DNA of 29,239 nt, from NCBI GenBank assembly GCA_964517215.1, contig CAZFBR010000012.1:1-29239 (forward strand). The letters run 5' to 3'. This stretch comes from CAZFBR01 sp035353495 [NCBI: uncultured bacterium] (lineage in GTDB: Bacteria; DAOPZR01). Below are positions 7,905 to 15,124 of this stretch, one piece after another (position 1 is the stretch's first letter; every line of letters begins with the position of its first letter). The notes under the pieces are model-generated. The model did not search any database, was not told the origin of the DNA, and saw only the letters and a list, made by a program, of their open reading frames with translations. The position numbers were made by a program, and so were the translations under genes.

Positions 7905-8020
7905 TGCCGGCAGAGCGGCGCGCTGCGGGACGGTGGCGGCAGCCGGCGCAGCCAGGCCAGATTGCGGTCAGGGTTGCGTTACCCGAAGCGGGCCGCTGGC
8001 GGCAACGGGCATTGACAGTC
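7896..8020. repeat. 13-bp inverted repeat embracing two divergent -35 boxes
   Basis: GACTGTCAATGCC (7896-7908) is matched perfectly by its reverse complement GGCATTGACAGTC (8008-8020). Each arm contains the TTGACA -35 box of one of the two outward-facing promoters plus identical bases on both sides. About 100 bp of GC-rich DNA with no gene lies between the arms. Confidence 0.8.
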
Positions 8021-8040
8021 ATGACCGCGGGTGTTACCAT
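8012..8040 (+). promoter_or_regulatory. sigma70-type promoter of the cobalamin operon
   Basis: A consensus TTGACA (8012-8017), a 17-bp spacer and TACCAT (8035-8040). Transcription from about 8047 would begin just before the cobalamin riboswitch. Confidence 0.75.
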
Positions 8041-8052
8041 GCGCCCGCTGCT

Positions 8053-8172
8053 GATATCCGCCGGAGGCGGGGAAAGCCGGTGCAACACCGGCACGGTCGT
8101 GCCACTGTGAGCAATTCCGGCCGCCGCGCGTGGCGCGACGGGCGGGTTTGCGAGTCAGGATTCCCGCCCGGG
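8053..8172 (+). ncRNA. Cobalamin riboswitch
   Basis: The adenosylcobalamin aptamer signatures are present in order: GGGGAAAGCCGGTGCAACACC (from 8069), GTGCCACTGTGA (8099-8110) and GAGTCAGGATTCCCGCC (8153-8169). The hairpin core CCGGTG/CACCGG is intact. The element sits between the promoter at 8012 and cobT. The boundaries are approximate. Downstream, CCTTC-TGC (8212-8219) can pair with GCA...GAAGG (8254-8264), which would hide the cobT ribosome-binding site; control at translation is therefore likely. No T-tailed terminator is visible. Confidence 0.95.
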
Positions 8173-8273
8173 AGAGCATGGGCAAAGGTCGCACGCAACG
8201 ACATTTGCCGGCCTTCTGCTTGACCGAATGCCGCGCGCCTGTCAGGGACAACCGCAGTCGAAGGACAATGCGC

Positions 8274-9326
8274 ATGCTGCAGGAAACCATCAACGCCATC
8301 GGTACACTCAACGAAACGGTTATGGCCGCCGCCACGGCGCGGCAGAACAACCTGACCAAACCGGCCGGTTCGCTCGGCCGGCTCGAAGCCATCGGCATCC
8401 AACTGGCCGGGATTACCGGCACCTGTCCGCCGCCGCTTCCCGCCCGGCGGGCGGTAATCGTCTTTGCCGGCGATCACGGGGTGGTCGCGCAGGGGGTAAG
8501 CGCCTTTCCGCAGGCGGTGACGCCGCAAATGGTGGTGAACTTTCTGCACGGCGGAGCGGCGGTCAATGTGCTGGCGCGCCAGTCGCACGCGCGCGTGCGC
8601 GTGGTGGATGCGGGCGTGGCGGGCGAACTGCCCGGGCATCCCGACCTGCTGGCGGGCAAAATTGCGCGCGGGACGAAGGATTTCACGCAGGAACCGGCGA
8701 TGACGCGGGACCAGGCGGTGGCGGCGCTGGAACTGGGCATCCGGGCGGTGCGCGAGGAAGTTGCGCGCGGACTGGATCTGCTCGCCTGCGGGGATATGGG
8801 GATCGGCAACACCACGCCCTCGGCGGCGATCATCTGCGCCATCACCGGCACCACCCCGCGTGCCATCGCCGGTCGCGGCACGGGCGTGGACGATGCGGGA
8901 CTGGAACGCAAGATCAGCGCGATCGAGCGCGGTTTGGCGCGGCATCGGCCTGACCCGACGGACGGACTGGCGGTGCTGACGACGGTGGGCGGGTTTGAGA
9001 TCGGCGGCATTGCCGGGGCGATGCTGGCTGCCGGCGCGGCGCGGATCCCCGTGGTGGTGGACGGTTTCATCAGCACCGCGGCGGCGCTGATCGCCTGCAC
9101 CCTGGCGCCCAACTTGAAGCAGTTCCTGATTGCGGGGCACCGCTCGCAGGAGACCGGCCATGCGCTGGCATTGGCGCATCTTGGCCTGCAGCCGCTGCTG
9201 GATATCAATCTGCGGCTGGGTGAGGGGACGGGCGCGGTATTGGCTTTTCATTTTATCGATGCAGCGGCGCGCATTCTCGGCGAGATGGCTACTTTCGCCG
9301 AGGCGGGCGTGAGCGACAAGGACTGA
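8274..9326 (+). CDS. cobT: Nicotinate-nucleotide-dimethylbenzimidazole phosphoribosyltransferase CobT
   Basis: This 350-residue cytoplasmic enzyme transfers ribose phosphate from nicotinate mononucleotide to a lower-ligand base, giving alpha-ribazole phosphate for cobalamin. Family signatures are clear: RQNNLTKPAGSLGRLE near the N-terminus, VFAGDHGVVAQGVSAFP, ACGDMGIGNTTPSAA, GFEIGGIAGAML and RLGEGTGAVLA. The catalytic glutamate of the last motif is residue 317 with this start, the same number as in the Salmonella enzyme. ATG 8274 is chosen because AAGGA (8261-8265) is 8 bases upstream; ATG 8268 is an alternative. The gene is first in the riboswitch-controlled transcript. Confidence 0.96.
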   Translation: MLQETINAIGTLNETVMAAATARQNNLTKPAGSLGRLEAIGIQLAGITGTCPPPLPARRAVIVFAGDHGVVAQGVSAFPQAVTPQMVVNFLHGGAAVNVLARQSHARVRVVDAGVAGELPGHPDLLAGKIARGTKDFTQEPAMTRDQAVAALELGIRAVREEVARGLDLLACGDMGIGNTTPSAAIICAITGTTPRAIAGRGTGVDDAGLERKISAIERGLARHRPDPTDGLAVLTTVGGFEIGGIAGAMLAAGAARIPVVVDGFISTAAALIACTLAPNLKQFLIAGHRSQETGHALALAHLGLQPLLDINLRLGEGTGAVLAFHFIDAAARILGEMATFAEAGVSDKD

Positions 9327-9580
9327 ATGGCGGTATCTGACGGCGTCATCGTGCGGGCAGGGGCGGTTGCCGGCCAATCAACGCGGCAGACGGGGCGGGA
9401 ACGGCCGGCTGCTGGCGCCCCCGCCGCAAGCGGTGGCTGGCAGGCGGACGGGCAGTGATGAAAGCAGCAGCACCGGACGGCCTCGATTGTGCCGCCCATG
9501 GTTGTGGTGAAAGTGCCTGTCCGGCGACAGGCATACCGGCGGCAGGGAACACTGCCGCAGCGGCGGGCAAGGAGAACAGG
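9327..9580 (+). other. cobT-cobS spacer with a strong hairpin
   Basis: This is a 254-bp gap inside the operon. It holds an 8-bp perfect hairpin TGCCTGTC-CGGC-GACAGGCA (9514-9533) without a T-run. Two weak frames occur: 43 codons from ATG 9327, directly after the cobT stop, and an in-frame extension of cobS back to 9455. Neither has a Shine-Dalgarno or family similarity. I see no second riboswitch. Confidence 0.5.
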
Positions 9581-10318
9581 ATGCACAATCTGAAGCGGGC
9601 GCTGGCGTTGCTGACGGTGTTGCCGGTCACGGTGTCGCCCCGTCCGGGGGATAATCCCGGTGCAGCGATGGCGTGGTATCCGCTGGTTGGTTTTTTGCTG
9701 GGCGTGGCGCTGCTGGCGGTGTACGCGGCGACGACTGGTTTGACCGGTGCCGGGCCGGGCGGTCGCATGCTCGCGGCGGCATTGACGCTGGCGTTGTGGG
9801 CGGCGCTGACGGGGGGGCTGCATCTCGACGGCTGGGGCGATTGCTGCGACGGCCTGCTTTGCGCTTTGCCGCGCGAACGGCGGCTGGAAATCATGAAGGA
9901 TCCGCAGGCGGGCAGCTTTGCCGTGATCGGACTGGTGGTGTTGCTGCTGGTCAAATGTGCCGCACTGACGGCGATACGGACGCCGTGGGTTTTGCTCCTG
10001 GCGCCGCTGACGGCGCGCTGGGCGGTGGTACTGGCGGCGAAGTTCTGGCCGAACGCGCGGCCGGGCGGTATGGGCGACCGGTTCCGCGCGGGGGTCGGAC
10101 CGCTGCAGCTGGCGGCAGCAACCCTGACCTGCGGTGCAGCAGTGATCGTTGCCGGCCTGGCTGGCCTGCTGGCGCTGGGCGGGGCGCTGGCGGCATTGCT
10201 GTTGGTGGCGCGGCTGGCGATGGCACGATTGGGCGGATTGACCGGCGACGTGTACGGTGCGATTATTGAGGGTGCGGAAGCGCTGGCGTTGCTGGCAGTG
10301 GCATTGCTCCTGCCGTGA
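9581..10318 (+). CDS. cobS: Adenosylcobinamide-GDP ribazoletransferase CobS
   Basis: This 245-residue integral inner-membrane enzyme joins adenosylcobinamide-GDP to alpha-ribazole (phosphate) in the last assembly step of cobalamin. The family signature GGLHLDGWGDCCDG (residues 78-91) is followed by RLEIMKDPQAGSFAVIG, and several hydrophobic segments follow to the C-terminus. The usual aspartates of the HLDG..D..DG motif are kept. The start at 9581 is set by AAGGAG (9569-9574) six bases upstream and by the typical N-terminus (LKRALALLTVLPV), rather than the longer open frame from 9455. Confidence 0.95.
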   Translation: MHNLKRALALLTVLPVTVSPRPGDNPGAAMAWYPLVGFLLGVALLAVYAATTGLTGAGPGGRMLAAALTLALWAALTGGLHLDGWGDCCDGLLCALPRERRLEIMKDPQAGSFAVIGLVVLLLVKCAALTAIRTPWVLLLAPLTARWAVVLAAKFWPNARPGGMGDRFRAGVGPLQLAAATLTCGAAVIVAGLAGLLALGGALAALLLVARLAMARLGGLTGDVYGAIIEGAEALALLAVALLLP

Positions 10319-10336
10319 CCCGGGCATTCGTCGCGG

Positions 10337-10356
10337 CTGAATATTTCAGGTAGAAT
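10337..10356 (+). promoter_or_regulatory. -10 element and dyad directly before tspO
   Basis: TAGAAT (10351-10356) lies 6 bases before ATG 10363, the spacing expected for a leaderless transcript. No good -35 is visible (TTCGTC at 10327 is weak). A 13-bp dyad CTGAA-TAT-TTCAG (10337-10349) abuts the -10 and could bind an activator or repressor. The cobS stop is only 44 bp upstream. Confidence 0.5.
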
Positions 10357-10362
10357 GGCTCG

Positions 10363-10848
10363 ATGACCCGTCGTGATTATGCCATGCTGCTATTGTTCGT
10401 GGTGGTCTGCCAGTCGGCGGGCGGGCTGGGTGCGTTGTTCACCCGGTCGGAGATCCCGACCTGGTACGCCGGCCTGACCAAGCCGTGGTTCAATCCGCCC
10501 GCGTGGTTGTTCGCACCCGTATGGGTGACGCTGTATGCGCTGATGGCGGTCGCGGCGTGGCAGGTCTGGCGGCGGCGGAAGGAACAGGCGGCGGCAGTAC
10601 GGGCTGCGCTGGCGCTGTTTGCCCTGCAGCTGCTGGTGAATGCCGCGTGGACGCCGGTCTTTTTCGGCTGGCATGCGCTGGGGATGGCGCTGGCGACCAT
10701 CATCCTCCTGCTTGCGCTGATCGCGGCAACCATCATAAAATTCCGGAGGGTGCACCGGCCGGCTGGCTGGCTGCTCATCCCCTATTTCGCCTGGGTGGCG
10801 TTTGCCGCGATACTGACCGGCGAGTTTTGGAGGCTGAACGGATGCTGA
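10363..10848 (+). CDS. tspO: TspO/MBR family tryptophan-rich membrane protein
   Basis: This 161-residue protein has five hydrophobic segments, the normal TspO size and topology. Signatures are WYAGLTKPWFNPPAWLFAPV (about residues 32-51), VNAAWTPVFFGWHALGMALA and LLIPYFAWVAFAAIL, which match the conserved tryptophan/proline-rich regions. TspO proteins bind porphyrins and related tetrapyrroles and modulate their metabolism. Here it lies between cobS and cobU, overlapping cobU by 7 bp (ATGCTGA), so a link to corrinoid handling is plausible but inferred. It has no Shine-Dalgarno; a -10-like TAGAAT sits 6 bases before the ATG. The last residues (TGEFWRLNGC) depart slightly from the usual LN-rich end. 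Confidence 0.93.
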   Translation: MTRRDYAMLLLFVVVCQSAGGLGALFTRSEIPTWYAGLTKPWFNPPAWLFAPVWVTLYALMAVAAWQVWRRRKEQAAAVRAALALFALQLLVNAAWTPVFFGWHALGMALATIILLLALIAATIIKFRRVHRPAGWLLIPYFAWVAFAAILTGEFWRLNGC

Positions 10849-11390
10849 CCCTGATCCTCGGCGGTGCGCGGTCGGGCAAGAGCCGGTACGCCGAAGCGCA
10901 GGCGCGGGCGGCAGGTGGCAGGGTATTGTACCTCGCCACCGCGGAAGCAATCGATGACGAAATGCGCGTGCGTATCATCAACCATCGCGCCGCGCGGCCG
11001 GCAGAGTGGCGAACCTGCGAGGCGCCGCGTCAGGTGGCGACAGCGCTGGCACAGGCGTGGTCGGACGGCCGGCCTGACCAGGTGCTGTTTGATTGCGTGA
11101 CGGTATGGGTGAATAATGTCGTGTTCGCCCTGGGGGATGACCCTGCCGCCGACGTTGCGCAGCGGGCGATGGACGCGGAACTTGATGCGCTGCTGACCTT
11201 CATTGCCGCGCATCCCGCGCAGTGGCTGCTGGTAAGCAACGAGGTGGGGTTGGGCATTGTCCCGGATACGCCGCTGGCGAGGATGTATCGCGACCTGCTT
11301 GGGCGGGTGAACCAGCGGCTGGCGGCAACCGCGGATTCCGTGCTGTTCATGGTGGCAGGCCTGCCCATGGCCGTCAAGGGCCGGGCATGA
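10842..11390 (+). CDS. cobU: Adenosylcobinamide kinase/guanylyltransferase CobU
   Basis: This 182-residue bifunctional enzyme phosphorylates adenosylcobinamide and then converts it to adenosylcobinamide-GDP, the substrate of CobS. The P-loop is LILGGARSGKS at the N-terminus. The guanylylated histidine is in RIINHRAARPAEW (H48). LFDCVTVWVNNVVF and LVSNEVGLGIVPDTPLAR are typical of the family. ATG 10842 overlaps the tspO stop (ATGCTGA) and has GGAGG at 10829-10833. The stop overlaps the next start by 4 bp (ATGA). The length is normal. Confidence 0.96.
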   Translation: MLTLILGGARSGKSRYAEAQARAAGGRVLYLATAEAIDDEMRVRIINHRAARPAEWRTCEAPRQVATALAQAWSDGRPDQVLFDCVTVWVNNVVFALGDDPAADVAQRAMDAELDALLTFIAAHPAQWLLVSNEVGLGIVPDTPLARMYRDLLGRVNQRLAATADSVLFMVAGLPMAVKGRA

Positions 11391-11995
11391 TCCGGCAGTT
11401 CCTGACGGGCGGCCTGGACGGCAATTTCAGTTATCTGGCATACGCGGAGGCGACGCGCGACGGGGTGGTGATCGATCCCTGCGGGGATCTCGCCCCGCTG
11501 CTGGCGGCGGTGCGTGAACGCGGCGTCACGGTTCGTTACTTGGTCAATACCCACGGTCATCATGACCACACGGAGGGTAATGCGGCGGTGCTGGCGGCGA
11601 CGGGTGCGCAACTTGCGCTCCACCGCCTCGACGGGGCCGGGGTGGCCGGGGCGCGGCTGCTGGTCGACGGCGAGCAGCTGAACATCGGTGGTGATCTGCT
11701 GACGGTGATTCACACGCCGGGGCACACGCCGGGGAGCATCTGCCTGCGCTTTCAGGACGGGCTGTTCACCGGGGATACGCTGTTTGTTGATTATTGCGGG
11801 TCGGCGCGCGAGCCGCGGGAATTATACCGCTCGCTGCAGCTATTGCGCGCCCTGCCCGATGCGCTGGTGGTATACAGTGGCCATAATTACGGGGCGACGC
11901 CGACGGCGACGCTGGGCCATGAGAAGCGGCACAACCCCTATCTTGCGGCGCGGGATGAAGCCGAGTTTCTCGCCCGCCATCGGATGATGCCATGA
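11387..11995 (+). CDS. Metallo-beta-lactamase-fold hydrolase (glyoxalase II-like)
   Basis: This 202-residue soluble MBL-fold hydrolase has the zinc motif NTHGHHDH (H56, H58, D60, H61), then HTPGHTPGS, the bridging aspartate in LFTGDTLF, and the late histidine in SGHNYG. The pattern fits the hydroxyacylglutathione hydrolase / persulfide dioxygenase-like group, but the exact substrate cannot be read from the motifs. It overlaps cobU and the RNase D gene by 4 bp each, so it is made with both. No separate alpha-ribazole phosphate phosphatase (CobC) is in this cluster; a role there would be speculation. Confidence 0.85.
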   Translation: MIRQFLTGGLDGNFSYLAYAEATRDGVVIDPCGDLAPLLAAVRERGVTVRYLVNTHGHHDHTEGNAAVLAATGAQLALHRLDGAGVAGARLLVDGEQLNIGGDLLTVIHTPGHTPGSICLRFQDGLFTGDTLFVDYCGSAREPRELYRSLQLLRALPDALVVYSGHNYGATPTATLGHEKRHNPYLAARDEAEFLARHRMMP

Positions 11996-13137
11996 CGGAT
12001 TGCACCCTGATTGAAACGCAGGACGCGCTGGATGCGGCCTGCGCGCATTTTGCCGCGGCGCCGGCGCTGGCGGTCGATTTTGAAGGAGAATGGAATTGTC
12101 ATCATTACGGCAATTACCTGTGTCTGGTGCAGATCGCTGACGGGGCGCAGGTGTGGCTGATCGATGCGCTGGCCAAGCTCGATCTGGCCCCGCTGTGGGC
12201 GGTGCTGCTGGCACCGGAGGTGCTCAAGGTGATGCACGATCCGCAAAGCGATTTCCTGCTGCTCGACAAGCAGTTTGCCTGCCATCCGCGCAACATCTTC
12301 GACACGGCCAAGGCGGCGCACCTGCTCGGGCGCGAGCGGCTTGGACTGGCGGGGATGCTGCATGACTACTGCGGCGTGGACAAGGAGGAGGGGTGCCAGG
12401 CGGATGACTGGACGGTGCGCCCGCTGGCCGCGCGCATGCGGGAGTATGCGGCGCATGATGTGCGCACGCTGCTGGCGCTGCATGAGCGGTTGAAGGGCGA
12501 ACTGCAGGAGAAAGGCCGGCTGGCATGGCATGCGGAAGAATGCCGGCGCCTGGAAAGCATTCGCTTCACCGCCGATCCCGAGCCGCACTTGCGGGTGAAG
12601 GGGGCGAAGAAACTGCCGCGCTTCGCGCGCGAGGTGCTGCGCGAACTGCATGCCCTGCGCGAGCAGACGGCGCAGGCGGCGGACAAGCCGCCCTACCAGA
12701 TCATCAATAACCTGCTGCTGCTCAAACTGGCGCAGAATCCGCCGGAAGATGCGGCGGGGTGGCATGAGCTGCGCGGGGTCCATCCCTTCGTCAAACGGCA
12801 GGCGCGCGACTGGCACGAGGCGGCGCAGCGCGGGCGACAGGCGGGCCAGCAGCTGGCGCTCTGCCCGCCCCCGCCCGCGGAACCGTACCGGCCGCGCGAG
12901 CCGGGCGATCAGGTCGCGCGCCGCGAAAAACTGCTGACGAAGGTGCAGCAGGAAATTGCCCGGCGCCATCCGGACGTCAGCCAGATCATCATGAGCCAGG
13001 TCATGGTGCGGAACCTTGCGCGCGGCGAGGCAAACGACAGCTTGCGCCAGTGGCAGCGCGCGGTTATCGTGCAGGTTGCGCGCGAGTTGCAGCTCGAACT
13101 GGATGAGGATTGGTTCCCGGCGGCGGCTGACATCTGA
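11992..13137 (+). CDS. rnd: Ribonuclease D
   Basis: This 381-residue DEDDy 3'-5' exoribonuclease acts on tRNA and other stable RNA 3' ends. Exo I is LAVDFEGE (D29, E31). Exo II is KVMHDPQSDFLLL with D87. Exo III is YAAHDVRTL (Y152, D156), preceded by the typical TVRPL. C-terminal helical HRDC-like regions follow (about 205-290 and 300-378). It lies at the end of a chain of overlapping genes with tspO, cobU and the MBL hydrolase; its start overlaps the hydrolase stop (ATGA). Confidence 0.93.
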   Translation: MTDCTLIETQDALDAACAHFAAAPALAVDFEGEWNCHHYGNYLCLVQIADGAQVWLIDALAKLDLAPLWAVLLAPEVLKVMHDPQSDFLLLDKQFACHPRNIFDTAKAAHLLGRERLGLAGMLHDYCGVDKEEGCQADDWTVRPLAARMREYAAHDVRTLLALHERLKGELQEKGRLAWHAEECRRLESIRFTADPEPHLRVKGAKKLPRFAREVLRELHALREQTAQAADKPPYQIINNLLLLKLAQNPPEDAAGWHELRGVHPFVKRQARDWHEAAQRGRQAGQQLALCPPPPAEPYRPREPGDQVARREKLLTKVQQEIARRHPDVSQIIMSQVMVRNLARGEANDSLRQWQRAVIVQVARELQLELDEDWFPAAADI

Positions 13138-13182
13138 CCGGCGCGGCCGTGATGACAAATCTTGTATTGCGGGGGGCGACCG

Positions 13183-13776
13183 ATGGGCGAAGTTGACGAG
13201 GCGGTGCAGGAGATCACGGAAGAAGCCGGGGCATCGAAACTGACTACCATCGCGCTGCTGGTCACCCTGACGGCAACGTTCCTCGCGCTGTGCGGAGTCA
13301 AGGCGGGGAATGTCGGCCAGGCGATGGACAAGGCGCAGGCGAGTGCCATCGACGGCTGGGCGTATTACCAGTCCAAGAGCACCAAGCAGAATATCGCCGA
13401 GGCGATGGTCGCGGAGCTGACGGTGCTGGCCGGATTGCCCGGGCAGAGTGCGGCGGCGCAGCAGCGGATCGCCGCGCAACTTGCCGGGTATCGTGAGAAG
13501 GTGGCACGCTATGAAACCGAGAAGAAAGAAATCGAAGCGCAAACGCGCGGGTTTGAGCAGGAATACGCGGCGTTGAATTACCGCGATGACCAGTTTGATT
13601 TGACCGAGGCGCTGCTTTCCATGGCCCTGGCCTTGTTCGGGGTCACCGCCCTGACCAAGAAGCGCTGGTTGCTGGTGGTGGCGTGCATCCCCATGGTTGC
13701 GGGCCTCGTATTTGGACTGGCGGGCTATTGCGGTTGGGCTATTCACAGCGATTGGTTCGCTGTTGTTTTGGGATAG
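13183..13776 (+). CDS. DUF4337-type membrane protein
   Basis: This 197-residue protein has an N-terminal acidic stretch (MGEVDEAVQEITEEA) and a hydrophobic segment (about 20-40). WAYYQSKSTKQNIAE leads a long helical, probably coiled-coil region (about 60-140), and two C-terminal hydrophobic segments follow (about 145-195). This is the layout of the DUF4337 family, of unknown function. ATG 13183 is chosen; the open frame extends 7 codons upstream to a TTG. GGGGGG at 13171-13176 may serve as the ribosome-binding site. It follows the RNase D gene by 45 bp in the same direction. Confidence 0.75.
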   Translation: MGEVDEAVQEITEEAGASKLTTIALLVTLTATFLALCGVKAGNVGQAMDKAQASAIDGWAYYQSKSTKQNIAEAMVAELTVLAGLPGQSAAAQQRIAAQLAGYREKVARYETEKKEIEAQTRGFEQEYAALNYRDDQFDLTEALLSMALALFGVTALTKKRWLLVVACIPMVAGLVFGLAGYCGWAIHSDWFAVVLG

Positions 13777-13908
13777 GCATTACCTGTTCCTGTGCAAGGA
13801 ATGATCAAGGAACCATGACAGTTGTCAGAACCAGCAGCTATATCAGGTTGACGCGAACCATACAATAATGGTAGGAATAGCGATTGACTGAGGCATGGAG
13901 GCGGGACG
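13777..13908. other. AT-richer intergenic region with possible promoter
   Basis: This is 132 bp without a gene. TTGACG (13848-13853) with an 18-bp spacer to TAGGAA (13872-13877) is a weak promoter candidate for the next gene. The dyad TGACA-GT-TGTCA (13816-13827) lies just upstream and could be an operator. No clear terminator follows the DUF4337 gene. Confidence 0.4.
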
Positions 13909-15087
13909 TTGGCACGCAAGGCGAAGAATGCGGCACTGGAACCGGGCCAGGTCATTCTGACCGGGCAGTTCGAGCAATTTCGCGAACAGGCCAAGCAGCT
14001 GGTGAGCGGCCGGCGCGGCCGTCAGATCAGCGAGGAGGAGTTTGAGACTTTCACCGATGCCTTTCTGGCGATTCCCATCCCGGAGGCAGCGGACACGATT
14101 TACGGGCGGGCCGGATTTGTGGTGGTCAATCGCCTCGACCATGACCTGTTCCAGCTCATGGCCTGTCAGATCAACAGTTTCGGTCCCGGGGTATTCGCGG
14201 CGGAGCGGGTCCGCTATCAGACGCCCATCTTGCTTACAGTGCAGGTGAAACCGCGCCGGCGCCATGCCCCGTACACCCTGCGCGAAACGCCGCTGCAGGT
14301 CACGGACATATATCTCAGCCGCCGGTTTTGCGGCAGCAAGGGCAATTTGTGCAAGCGTGAGCTTTTCCTCGACCAGGTGCGGCGCGTGCTGTTGCACGAC
14401 GCTGCGCAGGACAGCGGCAAATTGCGCCTGTTTTATGAAGTGGCGAATACGAATTATCTGTGCCATCATATCGCCGAGACGCTGGGCTATGCGTTGTGCG
14501 GTTTGGAGATGTTCTGGGAAAATCGCCGGGCATCGTTTCTGATGCTGGCCGGCTCGCGGTACGAGGAGGCGGGTGAAAAACTGCATTTGGAAATTGTCGA
14601 TGACTTTGCCGGCGAGAAGATGCAGTGCCGGTTCAAGATCCCGCGCTACAAGAAACTCGACGAGAACCCGGCCGCCTTCCGCGAGCCGTACGAACCGATG
14701 CTGGCGGAGGTTGCCTACCGCAGCCAGACCGAACTGTTCTCCATGCCGGTCGGCTTCCAGCGGATGGAGAAGAGCGCGGGGCGCATCAGCTACCTGACCA
14801 CGCAGCATCTGCTGCAGCATCTGATGAAAGAATACTATCACCGGTCGGGGATCGCGGTTGTCGCCAGCACCTTCTCGACGCTGGCCTATCTGACGCGCGC
14901 CTTCATCGCCCGCCGCGACGGGCACCCGGAGCGCTGCGCGGCGTTCATGCGGCGCTTCACCACCTGCCTGGGCTATTACCCGGAACGCGACTTCGCGGAA
15001 TTCTGGCGGGAAAAGGAGAAGAAATTCGAGCGCTACGACACCGACGTCGACACCGCCATGTTCTTCCGTTCCCCGGTTATCCTTTAG
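13909..15087 (+). CDS. Unrecognised 392-aa soluble protein with TTG start
   Basis: This 392-residue protein has no signal peptide or membrane segment and a charged, cytoplasmic-type composition. I do not recognise a family. Notable stretches are RAGFVVVNRLDHDLFQLM, a FCGSKGNLCKRELFLDQVRR segment with two cysteines, and the C-terminal FMRRFTTCLGYYPERDFAEFW. The start is TTG 13909 with GGAGG at 13897-13901, seven bases upstream; the ATG at 13895 is in another frame. GC bias at third positions fits a resident gene. It ends 10 bp before the transposase unit, apparently intact. Confidence 0.75.
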   Translation: MARKAKNAALEPGQVILTGQFEQFREQAKQLVSGRRGRQISEEEFETFTDAFLAIPIPEAADTIYGRAGFVVVNRLDHDLFQLMACQINSFGPGVFAAERVRYQTPILLTVQVKPRRRHAPYTLRETPLQVTDIYLSRRFCGSKGNLCKRELFLDQVRRVLLHDAAQDSGKLRLFYEVANTNYLCHHIAETLGYALCGLEMFWENRRASFLMLAGSRYEEAGEKLHLEIVDDFAGEKMQCRFKIPRYKKLDENPAAFREPYEPMLAEVAYRSQTELFSMPVGFQRMEKSAGRISYLTTQHLLQHLMKEYYHRSGIAVVASTFSTLAYLTRAFIARRDGHPERCAAFMRRFTTCLGYYPERDFAEFWREKEKKFERYDTDVDTAMFFRSPVIL

Positions 15088-15096
15088 TTAATATTG

Positions 15097-15124
15097 GGGG
15101 TCATTCTTCTACATTGCTACATTT
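15097..15124 (+). repeat. Left inverted end of transposase unit
   Basis: This 28-bp arm matches 16125-16152 in reverse complement with one mismatch (G at 15116 where the other arm implies T). The transposase stop codon and its last codons lie inside this arm. Confidence 0.85.

Noticed and set aside
9327-9458. 43-codon frame directly after cobT
   Set aside because: It has no Shine-Dalgarno and a low-complexity Ala/Gly/Arg composition, and resembles no cobalamin protein.
11938-13746. 602-codon minus-strand frame opposite RNase D and the DUF4337 gene
   Set aside because: It spans two well-supported plus-strand genes and shows antisense-type Arg/His/Gln-rich composition without domains.
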